The position numbers were made by a program, and so were the translations under genes. From Actinoplanes oblitus (GTDB taxonomy: Bacteria; Actinomycetota; Actinomycetes; Mycobacteriales; Micromonosporaceae), in the NCBI RefSeq assembly GCF_030252345.1, contig NZ_CP126980.1:8999501-9063500 (forward strand): 64,000 nt of DNA, in the 5' to 3' direction. The first letter of the stretch is position 1; each line of letters starts with the position of its first letter. Shown here one piece after another: positions 47,313-56,397 of this stretch. The notes beneath the pieces were generated by a model. It did not search any database, had not been told where the DNA came from, and was given only the letters and a program-made list of their open reading frames with translations.

Positions 47313-47927
47313 GTGCAGAGTGACAACGTGTATCGGCTGATTCTTGCCTCCGCCAGCCCTGCTCGGCGGGCGCTGCTCACCGGGGCCGGGATTGACGCGG
47401 AGGTCATCGTCAGTGGCGTCGACGAGAGTGTCGTGGAGGCTGAGGACGCTTACACGTTGAGTCTGGCGCTCGCACGGATGAAGGCTCGGACGGTGGCGGC
47501 GGAGCTGCCCGCGGATCCCGGGGCGCTGGTGCTCGGATGTGATTCGGTGCTGGCATTCGAGGGGGAGATCTTCGGGAAGCCGGCGAGCCCGCAGGAGGCG
47601 GCGCAGCGCTGGATGGCGATGCGGGGGAAGTCCGGGGTGCTGCACACCGGGCACCATCTGACCGGGCTGGTCAGCGGGCGCCAGGCCGAGGCGGTCGGGA
47701 CCACGGTGGTGCACTTCGCCGAGGTGACCGATGCGGAGATCGAGGCCTATGTCGCTTCCGGCGAGCCGTTGCAGGTGGCCGGGGCGTTCACGCTGGACGG
47801 GCGCGGCGGCGCTTTCGTCGAGCGGATCGAGGGCGATCCGGGCAACGTGATCGGGCTGTCGCTTCCGCTGTTGCGCACACTGCTCGCCGAAATGGACGTG
47901 CCGATCACGGCGCTCTGGCGCAACTGA
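47313..47927 (+). CDS. maf: Maf-family nucleoside triphosphate pyrophosphatase
   Basis: 204 residues. RLILASASPARRALL, VDESV, ALVLGCDSVLAFEGEIFGKP and GAFTLDGRGGAFVERIEGDPGNVIGLSLP are Maf/HAM1-like active-site blocks (the last about 165-193). Hydrolyses non-canonical nucleotides such as m5UTP or pseudo-UTP in related enzymes. GTG start; TAGTCT (47299-47304) lies 8 nt upstream. Its place after accE matches the mycobacterial acc locus. Confidence 0.95.
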   Translation: MQSDNVYRLILASASPARRALLTGAGIDAEVIVSGVDESVVEAEDAYTLSLALARMKARTVAAELPADPGALVLGCDSVLAFEGEIFGKPASPQEAAQRWMAMRGKSGVLHTGHHLTGLVSGRQAEAVGTTVVHFAEVTDAEIEAYVASGEPLQVAGAFTLDGRGGAFVERIEGDPGNVIGLSLPLLRTLLAEMDVPITALWRN

Positions 47928-47995
47928 CGGACTCCTGCCGCCCGGGAAGCACGACGACAACCGGCCCCACCGAGACCACACGCCGCCGAGAGCGA

Positions 47996-48775
47996 CTACT
48001 CCCCCGGCAACGGCGACCCCGTCTCCAGGAACGTCTTCAAGCCGGACAGGATCGCCGGCCACCCCTCACTCACCTGCTCCAGAACCGTGCTCCCCGGCTC
48101 GAAGTCGTCGTGGGTGACGGTGAGCCGGACCAGTTTCCCCCGCTGCTCGATGTCGAACGTCACCTTCGACCGCCCCTCCGCGGTCACCGTCGTCAGCCAC
48201 TCCTCGGAGAAGCCGTGCTTCGCGGCGAACTCCGGGGTGAACGTGTGCCAGGTGTAGGAGAGCCGCCGGTGTGGCACCGCCTCCAGCACCACCTGCTCCG
48301 GGTCGGTGATCTCCAGCCCGCTGACCTTCCAGGTGACCGGCGCGCCGGCCGACCAGTCGCTGGCGAACTCGACGCCCCAGTACTGGCTGGTGAACGCCGG
48401 GTCGGTGAGCGCCTGCCAGAGTTTCTCCGGGGTGGTCGCGATGTACGTGGTGTAGACGAAGCTCATCGGTGAACCCTCCAACGCGGTCTTCAGGTCGGCG
48501 AGCGCCTGAACGCGCCCGCGGTGATACCGGCTGATCCAGCGGTCGGCGATGGCGTTGACCGGTTCGACGTTGAGGTGGTGCAGCTTCTCCCGGCCCCGCC
48601 AGGTGGTGGTGACCAGTCCGGCGGCCTCCAGCACCGCCAGGTGCTTGCTGACCGACTGCCGGGCCATGCCCAGCCCGGAGCAGAGTTCGCGCAGCGTCTG
48701 ACCGTTCTGCCGGTTCAGGCTGTCGAGCAGGTGGCGCCGGCTCGGGTCGGCCAGCGCCTTGAACACCTCGTCCAT
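47996..48775 (-). CDS. ArsR-type HTH / SRPBCC (AHSA1) fusion regulator
   Basis: 259 residues. ArsR winged helix (about 1-95: VFKALADPSRRHLLDSL, LCSGLGMARQSVSKHLAVLEAAGLV) fused to an AHSA1/SRPBCC ligand-binding domain (about 105-259: TTYIATTPEKLWQALTDP, KVTFDIEQRGKLVRLTV). These two modules are usually separate adjacent genes. ATG 48775 is the conserved ArsR start; an in-frame ATG at 48826 would add 17 residues. Two palindromes lie upstream. Confidence 0.9.
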   Translation of the reverse strand: MDEVFKALADPSRRHLLDSLNRQNGQTLRELCSGLGMARQSVSKHLAVLEAAGLVTTTWRGREKLHHLNVEPVNAIADRWISRYHRGRVQALADLKTALEGSPMSFVYTTYIATTPEKLWQALTDPAFTSQYWGVEFASDWSAGAPVTWKVSGLEITDPEQVVLEAVPHRRLSYTWHTFTPEFAAKHGFSEEWLTTVTAEGRSKVTFDIEQRGKLVRLTVTHDDFEPGSTVLEQVSEGWPAILSGLKTFLETGSPLPGE

Positions 48776-48801
48776 CTCGCCATCATCCCGACGCAGGAAA
48801 T

Positions 48802-48844
48802 GCAGCCGTTTGGCTACATGAAGCATAGGCAGCCCTATGGCTGC
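48802..48844. promoter_or_regulatory. Candidate double operator of the ArsR-SRPBCC fusion
   Basis: GCAGCC-N4-GGCTAC (48802-48817) and GCAGCC-N4-GGCTGC (48829-48844), 27 bp apart. The second is overlapped by CATAGG-CAGC-CCTATG (48824-48839). Position just upstream of the regulator fits autoregulation, possibly also of accA. Confidence 0.6.
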
Positions 48845-48899
48845 ATTTCAAGACGGGAGAGGTAGCGACTACGGACTGAACTCCCGTTAGGCTCTAGCC

Positions 48900-50651
48900 G
48901 TGCGGAAGATATTGATCGCCAACCGCGGCGAGATCGCCCTCCGGGTCATCCGGGCCTGCAAGGACGCCGGCCTCACCAGCGTCGCCGTCTACGCCGACAG
49001 TGATCGCGACGCGCCACATGCCCGGCTCGCCGACGAGGCGTACGCACTGGACGGCGAGACCGCCGCCGACACGTACCTGCGGATCGACAAGCTGATCGAG
49101 GTGGCGCGCAGGTCGGGAGCCGACGCCGTCCACCCCGGCTACGGCTTCCTCTCCGAGAACGCCGAGTTCGCTCAGGCCGTACGGGAAAATGATCTGACCT
49201 GGATCGGGCCGAGCCCGCAAGCGATCCGCGACCTGGGTGACAAGGTCACCGCGCGGCACATCGCGCAGCGCGCGGGTGCGCCCCTGGTGCCGGGGACTCC
49301 CGAGCCAGTGGCGGACGCCGCCGAGATCGTCGCCTTCGCCACCGAGCACGGTCTGCCGGTCGCCATCAAGGCGGCCTTCGGCGGTGGCGGGCGCGGGCTC
49401 AAGGTGGCGCGGACGATCGAGGAGATCCCGGCGCTGTTCGAGAGCGCGACCCGGGAGGCGGTGGCCGCGTTCGGTCGCGGCGAGTGCTTCGTCGAGCGGT
49501 ACCTGGACCGCCCGCGGCACGTCGAGGCGCAGGTCATCGCGGACACGCACGGCAACGTGGTGGTGGTCGGCACCCGAGACTGCTCGCTGCAGCGCCGGCA
49601 CCAGAAGCTGGTCGAGGAGGCGCCCGCGCCCTTCCTCAGCGACGAGCAGCGCGCCAAGATCCACGAGAGCGCCAAGGCGATCTGCCGGGAGGCCGGTTAC
49701 TACGGCGCCGGGACGGTGGAGTACCTGGTCGGCCAGGACGGGACGATCTCGTTCCTGGAGGTGAACACCCGACTGCAGGTGGAGCACCCGGTCAGCGAGG
49801 AGACCACCGGCATCGACCTGGTCCGCGAGCAGTTCCGGATCGCGGCCGGCGAGCGGCTGGCGATCACCGAGGACCCGGAGCCGCGCGGGCACGCCATCGA
49901 GTTCCGGATCAACGGTGAGGACGCCGGTCGCGGCTTCCTGCCGGCGCCGGGCACCGTCACCGCGCTGACCTGGCCGGCCGGGCCGGGCGTGCGGGTCGAC
50001 TCGGGCGTCGAGCAGGGCAGCGTGATCGGCGGCAACTTCGACTCGATGCTCGCGAAGATCATCGTCACCGGCGCGACCCGCGAGCAGGCCCTGGAGCGCG
50101 CCCGCCGGGTGCTGGACGAGACGGTGATCGAGGGCATCGCCACGGTGCTGCCGTTCCACCGCGCGGTGATCCGCGACCCGGCGTTCACCAGCGAGCCGTT
50201 CACCGTGCACACCCGGTGGATCGAGACCGAGTGGGTCAACGAGGTGGCGCCGTCCGCCCCGCCGGCGTCCGCCGACGGCGAGACCGCCGAGCGCGAGACC
50301 GTCGTGGTCGAGGTCGGCGGCCGGCGCATCGAGGTCCGCCTCCCCAAGAACCTGATTTCCGGTACGCCCGGAGCACCGTCCCCGAAACGCCCGGCCGCCC
50401 GCTCCCGTGGCGGCGCGACGAGCGCCGCGGCCGGCGGGGACAGCCTCACCGCCCCGATGCAGGGCACCATCGTCAAGGTCGCCGCGCAGAACGGTGACCA
50501 GGTCAACGAGGGTGACGTGATCGTGGTCGTGGAGGCGATGAAGATGGAGCAGCCGCTCCCGGCGCACAAGTCCGGGACCGTCGCCGGGCTGTCGCTGGAG
50601 GTCGGTGCGACGGTCACGGCCGGCGCGGTGATCTGCACCATCGAGGGGTAG
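48900..50651 (+). CDS. accA: Acyl-CoA carboxylase alpha subunit (biotin carboxylase + BCCP)
   Basis: 583 residues. Biotin carboxylase about 1-450 ([41 protein letters not shown]) then a linker and a biotinyl domain (VEAMKMEQP, Lys548 the biotin site). Equivalent to AccA3-type subunits shared by several beta subunits. GTG start with TAGGCT (48888-48893) 6 nt upstream. It works with accD, accE and birA in this window. Confidence 0.97.
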   Translation: MRKILIANRGEIALRVIRACKDAGLTSVAVYADSDRDAPHARLADEAYALDGETAADTYLRIDKLIEVARRSGADAVHPGYGFLSENAEFAQAVRENDLTWIGPSPQAIRDLGDKVTARHIAQRAGAPLVPGTPEPVADAAEIVAFATEHGLPVAIKAAFGGGGRGLKVARTIEEIPALFESATREAVAAFGRGECFVERYLDRPRHVEAQVIADTHGNVVVVGTRDCSLQRRHQKLVEEAPAPFLSDEQRAKIHESAKAICREAGYYGAGTVEYLVGQDGTISFLEVNTRLQVEHPVSEETTGIDLVREQFRIAAGERLAITEDPEPRGHAIEFRINGEDAGRGFLPAPGTVTALTWPAGPGVRVDSGVEQGSVIGGNFDSMLAKIIVTGATREQALERARRVLDETVIEGIATVLPFHRAVIRDPAFTSEPFTVHTRWIETEWVNEVAPSAPPASADGETAERETVVVEVGGRRIEVRLPKNLISGTPGAPSPKRPAARSRGGATSAAAGGDSLTAPMQGTIVKVAAQNGDQVNEGDVIVVVEAMKMEQPLPAHKSGTVAGLSLEVGATVTAGAVICTIEG

Positions 50652-50664
50652 CCGGCGGGCGGGG

Positions 50665-50690
50665 TTTTCCACAGTGCCGGGTTGTCCACA
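50665..50690 (+). other. DnaA-box-like pair after accA
   Basis: TTTTCCACA (50665-50673, degenerate) and TTGTCCACA (50682-50690, perfect), same orientation. Confidence 0.45.
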
Positions 50691-50776
50691 GGGCCCCCGC
50701 CTGATCTTCCGGGGTGCCGCGACAATGGTGTCGGGGTCGCCCCCCGAGGAGGGCGGGGGCTGTTCAGCGGCCGGGA

Positions 50777-51412
50777 TCACGCACCCATCTGCCGCACCCG
50801 CCCCAGGATCAGCCGAGCCGCCTCCTCCGGATCCTCCTGCGCACTGTCCGGAAATGCCCCACTGAGCCACAACACCGCGAACCCGTGCACCATCGACCAG
50901 GCCGCCAGCCCCACCTCCCGCACCTCGTCCGACACCAGCTCGGAGGCCCCTTCCCGAGCCGGCCGGGCCGGCACCTCCACCCCGGGCCCGGCCAGCGGCG
51001 CGTCCGGCAGGTCCGTCATCCCGGCATAGAGCGCGTCCGCCGCCTGCCGCCGGGCGGCCAGCAGCTCCGGATCGTCGGCGTGGTACAGATCCGTCCGGAA
51101 CATCACCTCGAACACCGCCCGGTTCGCCAGCGCGAACCGCAGGTAGGTCACCCCGAGTTCGAGCAGACTGCTGCTGGCCAGCCGGGAGGTCGCCAGCGCC
51201 TTGGCCAGCTGCTCGAATCCGTCGGTCGCCAGGGCGGTCAGCAGCCCGGCCCGGTCCGAGAAGTGGTGCGCGGGCGCGGCGTGCGACACGCCGGCCCGGC
51301 GGGCCAGGTCGCGCATGCTGAGCGCGGCGACACCGGCCTCGGTGATCGCCTCGGCGGCCGCTTTGAGCAGGGCGCGACGCAGGTCGCCGTGGTGATAGCT
51401 CTGCCTGGGCAT
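50777..51412 (-). CDS. TetR-family regulator (TetR_C_33-like)
   Basis: 211 residues. HTH at about 8-55 (YHHGDLRRALLKAAAEAI, MRDLARRAGVSHAAPAHHF); the C-terminal helices (VTYLRFALANRAVFEVMFR, LAAWSMVHGFAVLWLSG) are the ligand and dimer part. TATCCT (reverse strand 51419-51424) 6 nt before the ATG. An inverted repeat GCATC-GACAA-GATGC (51430-51444) upstream is a candidate operator. Confidence 0.93.
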   Translation of the reverse strand: MPRQSYHHGDLRRALLKAAAEAITEAGVAALSMRDLARRAGVSHAAPAHHFSDRAGLLTALATDGFEQLAKALATSRLASSSLLELGVTYLRFALANRAVFEVMFRTDLYHADDPELLAARRQAADALYAGMTDLPDAPLAGPGVEVPARPAREGASELVSDEVREVGLAAWSMVHGFAVLWLSGAFPDSAQEDPEEAARLILGRVRQMGA

Positions 51413-51712
51413 GGACCGAGGATAACTAGGCATCGACAAGATGCACCGAGGCGGGCCGCCAGTACGGGACCTACCGGCGGCCCGCGGCCGCGGCGTCGGA
51501 GCGGGGGATCCGGCGCCCGCGGGCACCGCCAACGGTACGCCCCGCGCCTGCGGACACCGGGAAAACCAGGGGCGGGACCGGACCTTTCGGCCGTAGCGTG
51601 GCGGGCATCACCGTCTGTCCGAAGGCTATCCGGCGCATGCTGAACACAGCGCCCTCTCAGCAGTGTTCGCGCAGAATGCCGTGAACCCCGAGCCCACGAG
51701 GTGGCACCTGCG
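51413..51712. other. 300-bp divergent promoter region tetR / dedA
   Basis: Holds the tetR -10 and GCATC palindrome, a 10-bp hairpin (51451-51460 with 51476-51485, arms GCGGGCCGCC), and no coding frame I would support. Confidence 0.6.
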
Positions 51713-52411
51713 ATGACCGAGCTGCTGACCATGTTGGCCTCGCCGGCGTGGGTTTACCTCGCGCTCTTCGGCTTTCTCGCGGTGGACGCCCTGATCCCGG
51801 TGGTACCCATCCAGGCCATCATGATCACCTCCGGCGCGCTGACCGTCTACGGCGATCTTCACCTGGCCGTGGTGATCCTGGTCGGGGCGATCGGCATGTT
51901 CACCGGCGACGCGATCGCCTACACGCTGGGCCGGTCGACCGGGCATCGGCTGGGTGCCCTGCGCGCCCGCTTCGCCCCGCGGAACGAGGAGGGCGGCAAT
52001 TCCCGGACCCGGCAGGCGGCCGAGCGCTTCACCCGCGGCCTGCGCCGGCCCGGCCCGCTCGTGGTGCTGCTTTGCCGGTTCGTCCCGGGCGGCCGGATGG
52101 CCTCCGGCTACCACGCCGGCCGCAGCCACTATCCGATCAAGCTCTTCGTCGGTTACGACGGGGCCGCGGCGGTCTGCTGGGCCAGTTACGGCGGGCTGGT
52201 CGGGCATCTCGGCGGCACCGCGATCACCCAGTCCGCCTGGCGGCTGTTCGCGATCGCAGCCGGCGCCGCCGTCATCTTCGGCACCGCCGGCTGGATCCTG
52301 GCGCTGTTCGGCGGCAAGCCGCCGGACGAGGCGCCGGTTACTGCACCTCGTGCTGCATCAACTGACGTGCCGCCTCCGCGATCGACCCCGACAGCGACGG
52401 ATAGATCGTGA
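51713..52411 (+). CDS. DedA-family membrane protein
   Basis: 232 residues, 4-5 membrane segments. ALFGFLAVDALIPVVPIQAI, FTGDAIAYTLGRSTG and LLCRFVPGGRMASGYHAG are DedA signatures with the membrane-reentrant Arg/Gly motif. The family recycles polyprenyl-phosphate carriers or maintains membrane potential. The last ~24 residues overlap the 3' end of lpdA on the other strand by 74 bp, a long convergent overlap. Confidence 0.9.
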   Translation: MTELLTMLASPAWVYLALFGFLAVDALIPVVPIQAIMITSGALTVYGDLHLAVVILVGAIGMFTGDAIAYTLGRSTGHRLGALRARFAPRNEEGGNSRTRQAAERFTRGLRRPGPLVVLLCRFVPGGRMASGYHAGRSHYPIKLFVGYDGAAAVCWASYGGLVGHLGGTAITQSAWRLFAIAAGAAVIFGTAGWILALFGGKPPDEAPVTAPRAASTDVPPPRSTPTATDRS

Positions 52412-53738
52412 TGGTGTGTGCCAGCTGGTCCACCGTCAGGTTGTTCTCGATCGCCATGGTGATCGGCAGGATCAGCTCGCTCGCCTTGGGCGCCACCACC
52501 ACACCGCCGATCACCTGACCGGTCGCCGGGCGGCAGAACAGCTTGACGAACCCGTCGTGCAGGCCGGCCATCTTGGCCCGGGCGTTGCCGGTCAGCGGCA
52601 GCATCACCTGGCGGGCCGGGGTACGCCCGGAGTCCACCTCGTTCTGCGAGACGCCGACGGTGGCCAGTTCCGGGTCGGTGAACACGTTCGCCGAGACGGT
52701 ACGCAGCCGCAGCGGGGCGACCGCCTCGCCCATCGCGTGCCAGATCGCGATCCGGCCCTGCATGGCGGCGACGCTGGCCAGCGGCAGCACGCCGGTGCAG
52801 TCGCCGGCCGCGTAGATGCCCGGCACGTTGGTGCGCGACACCCGGTCGACGGTGACGTAACCGCCGTTCCCGACGGCCACGCCGTACTCCGCCAGGCCCA
52901 GGTCGGCGGTGTTCGGGACGGCGCCGACAGCGATCAGCGCGTGCGAGGCGTCGATCACCTTGCCGTCGGACAGGGTCACCCGTACGCCGTCGCCGGTGTT
53001 GACCACCGAGTCGCCGCGGGACTGGCTGAGAATGGTCATCCCACGGTCGCGGAACACCCGCTCGATCGCCATCGCGGCGTCCGCGTCCTCGTGCGGCATC
53101 ACCCGTTCGCGGCTGGAGACCAGCGTCACCTTCACGCCCATCGCCAGGTACGCGCTGGCGAACTCGGCGCCGGTCACGCCGGACCCGATCACCACCAGGT
53201 GCTCGGGGAGCTCGGTCAGGTCGTACACCTGCCGCCAGTCCAGGATGCGCTCGCCGTCCGGGCGGGCGGTGGACAGCACCCGCGGGGTGGCGCCGGTGGC
53301 CAGCAGGACGGTGTCGGCCTCCACCGCGTACTGCGCGCCGCCCTCCGGGGTGATCAGCACCTGGTGGGTGTGCCCGAGCCGGTCCTCGCCCATCCGCGCG
53401 CGGCCGCGGACCACGTCCACCCCGGCCTTGACCAGCTTGGTCTGGATGTCGCCGGACTGCGCGAGAGCCAGCTTCTTCACCCGCTCGTTGACCGCGACGG
53501 CGTCGACGCTGACCCCGTCCAGGCCGCTGGAGCGGATCCCGAAGGCGTCGTTGTTGCGGTACCCGGTCATCACCTCGGAGCTGGCGATGAAGGTCTTGGA
53601 GGGCACACAGTCGGTCAGCACGCAGGCGCCACCGGGACCGTCCGCCTCGACCAGGGTCACATCGGCGTCGAGCTGCGCGGCGACCAGAGCCGCCTCATAA
53701 CCGCCCGGTCCCCCACCGATGATCACGATCCGACTCAC
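52338..53738 (-). CDS. lpdA: LpdA-type NAD(P)H quinone dehydrogenase
   Basis: 466 residues. FAD motif VIIGGGPGGYEAA, redox pair Cys39-X4-Cys44 (GGACVLTDCVPSKT), NAD motif VVIGSGVTGAEFA and YAAGDCTGVLPLASVA. The C-terminal catalytic His-Glu of true lipoamide dehydrogenases is replaced by YPSLSG, as in LpdA-type quinone reductases. GTG 53738 follows GGAGG. Mycobacterium tuberculosis LpdA (Rv3303c) lies near its acc locus in the same way. Confidence 0.92.
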   Translation of the reverse strand: MSRIVIIGGGPGGYEAALVAAQLDADVTLVEADGPGGACVLTDCVPSKTFIASSEVMTGYRNNDAFGIRSSGLDGVSVDAVAVNERVKKLALAQSGDIQTKLVKAGVDVVRGRARMGEDRLGHTHQVLITPEGGAQYAVEADTVLLATGATPRVLSTARPDGERILDWRQVYDLTELPEHLVVIGSGVTGAEFASAYLAMGVKVTLVSSRERVMPHEDADAAMAIERVFRDRGMTILSQSRGDSVVNTGDGVRVTLSDGKVIDASHALIAVGAVPNTADLGLAEYGVAVGNGGYVTVDRVSRTNVPGIYAAGDCTGVLPLASVAAMQGRIAIWHAMGEAVAPLRLRTVSANVFTDPELATVGVSQNEVDSGRTPARQVMLPLTGNARAKMAGLHDGFVKLFCRPATGQVIGGVVVAPKASELILPITMAIENNLTVDQLAHTITIYPSLSGSIAEAARQLMQHEVQ

Positions 53739-53849
53739 GATTCTCCGACCTCCAAAAGAGCGGCTCTGGTTAGCCGCGGCGAAAAGCGGTTGTGCCGACA
53801 CGCACTCCTCATATTCTCACCACCCGCTCATACGACTATCGTCGTCGCC

Positions 53850-54311
53850 GTGCGTCATTACGCCGCGTATGGCTCGAACCTGGACCCAGCTCGCATGCTG
53901 GCCTACTGTCCGCACTCGCCCATGGTTGGCGTGGGGTGGATCGAGGGCTGGCGTCTCACCTTCGCCGGAGAGGGGGAAATGGGCTGGGAGGGTGCGGTGA
54001 CGACGATCGTCGAGTCGCCCGGTGACCGCGTCTTCGTCTCGCTCTACGACGTGCATCCGTGGGATGCGACACAGCTCGACGAGGTCGAGGGGGTGTCGGC
54101 CGGCACGTACCAGAAACTCACCGTGCGTGTATCGACGCTCGACGGTGAGGTGCCCGCCTGGGTCTACGTCTTCGCCGGCTACGAGGGTGGCCTGCCCACC
54201 GCGTGGTACCTCTCGGAGATCGCCAGCGCGGCCGAGAAAGCCGGCGCGCCCGACGATTACGTCAGCGAGCTGCGACGCCGCCCGACCGGGACGGCGTCGC
54301 CGGAAGCCTAG
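53850..54311 (+). CDS. Gamma-glutamylcyclotransferase-like protein
   Basis: 153 residues. YAAYGSNLDPARM at the N terminus is the GGCT P-loop-like signature. VSLYDVHPWDATQLDEVEGV supplies the acidic region, with Glu in LDEVEG as the candidate catalytic residue. YVFAGYEGGLPTAWYL follows. GTG start; TATCGT (53837-53842) 7 nt upstream. Divergent from lpdA; its stop overlaps that of the convergent GNAT gene by 4 bp. Confidence 0.88.
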   Translation: MRHYAAYGSNLDPARMLAYCPHSPMVGVGWIEGWRLTFAGEGEMGWEGAVTTIVESPGDRVFVSLYDVHPWDATQLDEVEGVSAGTYQKLTVRVSTLDGEVPAWVYVFAGYEGGLPTAWYLSEIASAAEKAGAPDDYVSELRRRPTGTASPEA

Positions 54312-55276
54312 TCGCCGGCCGCCGCCACGGTGGTCTGGTAGACGTTCGCCCGGTAGAGCGGGGTCATCCCGACCTTCCGGTAGAGCCGTGCCGCCTCGGT
54401 CGGGTTCGCCATGTCGACCCCCAGACCGACCTGCGGCCGGCCCTTGCCCGCGTAAACGGCAAAGGCCCGGCGCAGCAAGGCTTCCCCCAAACCCCGCTTA
54501 CGGTACGCCCTGAGCACCGCCAGGTTCCGTACCCAGGCCTCGCCGGTCCCCTCCTCCGGGTCGGCCGACTGGAGCACGCCGGCCAGCTCGCCCCCGGCCT
54601 CCGCGACGAACCACTCGTCGAAGGAGACGCCGGACTCGCCCTCGAAGTGCCGCCGCCAGTCCGGGTAGTCCATCGCCGGGTGGTCGGAGTCGCGGAACGC
54701 CTCCTGGATCACGGCGTGGAAGCGGCGCATCTCGCCCTCGTCGTCGTGCCGCACCGGCCGGATGGTCACGCCGGCCGGCGGCGCCGGCACCTCGGGCGAG
54801 ACGCCGTCCAGCGACATCCGCATCCGGGCGTGCTGCTTGAGGAACGTGAAGCCGGCCGCGGTGAGCAGCTCGATGTAGCGCTCCTCGGTCGGCAGCGCGG
54901 CGGCCCGCACGGCGTACGGGTCGTGGCCCAGCTCGGCGGCCCGCCCGGCCATCCGGGCCAGCATCAGGTCGAGCAGCGGGCGCTGCGCGGGCAGGCCACG
55001 CTCCGGCCAGACGTAGACCTCCAGGAAGTCGCGGGCCGCGCCGGTCGCATTCCGCGGATAGGTCCACCCGGCGATCTCCCCGCTCGGGTCGAACGCCAGC
55101 CAGGAGTCCCGGGCCATGTCCGTGTTCGGGCCGGTCAAATCCGCGCGCACCTCGTCGGCGGTGCAGTCGGCCTCGCCCATCGCGGCGATGTCGCTGGCCC
55201 GCACCAGCGACAGGATCAGCGGCACGTCGTCGAGGGTGGGCCGGCGGATACTCCAGCCGGGCGGCAGCGCAGTCAT
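54308..55276 (-). CDS. Tandem GNAT-family N-acetyltransferase
   Basis: 322 residues with two GNAT folds. The N-terminal one (about 8-155) is degenerate. The C-terminal one (about 165-322) keeps VRNLAVLRAYRKRGLGEALLRRAF (acetyl-CoA pyrophosphate loop RKRGLG) and VDMANPTEAARLYRKVGM. The two-domain layout resembles mycothiol synthase MshD, but I do not claim that identity. Confidence 0.88.
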   Translation of the reverse strand: MTALPPGWSIRRPTLDDVPLILSLVRASDIAAMGEADCTADEVRADLTGPNTDMARDSWLAFDPSGEIAGWTYPRNATGAARDFLEVYVWPERGLPAQRPLLDLMLARMAGRAAELGHDPYAVRAAALPTEERYIELLTAAGFTFLKQHARMRMSLDGVSPEVPAPPAGVTIRPVRHDDEGEMRRFHAVIQEAFRDSDHPAMDYPDWRRHFEGESGVSFDEWFVAEAGGELAGVLQSADPEEGTGEAWVRNLAVLRAYRKRGLGEALLRRAFAVYAGKGRPQVGLGVDMANPTEAARLYRKVGMTPLYRANVYQTTVAAAGD

Positions 55277-55442
55277 CCGGGCATCGGATCATGCCGGCCC
55301 CGCGCTGCCAACCCCTTTTGCCGCTGCCGGGCCGGGCCCGCGAGCGGGGGCGGTAGGTGCTGTGGCCGGTATCTCACGGCTGAACGGCCATCAATCCAGG
55401 GAGCGTTTTCCTTAATCGGTCAGGGAGAGCAGAATCGGGCAG

Positions 55443-56180
55443 GTGACCCCGGAACAGGCAGCCGCCAACGCCAAAGCCGGCCTCGCCACCATCGTCGGAG
55501 CCTTCGCCGAGTCGCCGCAGACCCTGCGCCGGGCCCGGTTGCTCGGGCTCTCCGGCTGGGCGTACCACGTCTCGGCCCGGGCCGGCGCGCTCGGCGACGT
55601 CCGGCCGGAGACGGTGGCCGCGGCACTCGCCTTCATCGCGCCCGAGGCGGTCACCGAGGGCTGGGAGTCGACAGCGAAAAGCTCGCATCCGGCCGAGGTG
55701 GCCAGCTGGCACCTGCGGGAGCTCTGCTCCTGGGGAGAGAAACAGGTCGGTGGCTTCCCGCGGCTGGCCCGGCTGGTCGAGCTGGCCGGGCGGGTGGTGG
55801 ACGCGGTGGACCCGGCCGGGCTGCCGCTCTTCGCCGCCTGGCGGGCCATGCCGATGCCGAGCCAGGAGCCCGGTGCGCAGGCGGCGGTGCTGCTGCACCT
55901 GCTGCACGAGCACCGGCAGGGCGTCTACGTGATAGCGGTCCGGGCCGGTGGGCTCACCCCGCTGGAGGCAATCATCGCGGGCCCGGAGGGCGAGACCGGC
56001 GCGGTGGCGTTCGGCTGGCAGCCGCCGTACCCGCCGGCCGGCCCACTGGTGCGCCGGCTGATGTGGGCCGAGGCCGTGGCGAATTCCCTTGCCGGCCAGG
56101 CCTACGAGGCGCTGGACCGGCCGGAGCGGGTGGAGTTCGCCGGGCTGCTGGAGTCCCTCACCCACCGCTTCGCCCGCTGA
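55443..56180 (+). CDS. SCO6745-family protein
   Basis: 245 residues, helical. LLGLSGWAYHVSARAGALGDV, LAFIAPEAVTEGW, LPLFAAWRAMPMP and LHLLHEHRQGVYVIAVRAGGL match the actinobacterial SCO6745 family, whose function is unknown. GTG start at 55443; no clear ribosome binding site. It is followed by three 62-bp repeats. Confidence 0.8.
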   Translation: MTPEQAAANAKAGLATIVGAFAESPQTLRRARLLGLSGWAYHVSARAGALGDVRPETVAAALAFIAPEAVTEGWESTAKSSHPAEVASWHLRELCSWGEKQVGGFPRLARLVELAGRVVDAVDPAGLPLFAAWRAMPMPSQEPGAQAAVLLHLLHEHRQGVYVIAVRAGGLTPLEAIIAGPEGETGAVAFGWQPPYPPAGPLVRRLMWAEAVANSLAGQAYEALDRPERVEFAGLLESLTHRFAR

Positions 56181-56202
56181 CCCGCCGTCCCGTCCAGCCC
56201 CC

Positions 56203-56388
56203 GCCCAGTGCCGCGGCTGGCCGCGAGAGTGGTCTCCAGGGCACGGACACCACCGTAGGCACCAGCCCAGTGCCGCGGCTGGCCATGAGAGTGGTCTCCA
56301 GGGCACGGACACCACCGTAGGCACCAGCCCAGACCCGCGGCTGGCCGTGACGGTGGTCTCCGGGGCGCGGACACCACCATGAGCGCCA
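56203..56388. repeat. 62-bp tandem repeat, three copies
   Basis: Units start with GCCCAG at 56203, 56265 and 56327, exactly 62 bp apart. Units 1 and 2 differ at about two positions; unit 3 is more diverged. They fill the gap between two convergent genes. Confidence 0.9.
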
Positions 56389-56397
56389 GCCGAGGGG

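Noticed and set aside
56203..56388. CRISPR array
   Set aside because: The 62-bp units are contiguous without unique spacers, and no cas gene is present.
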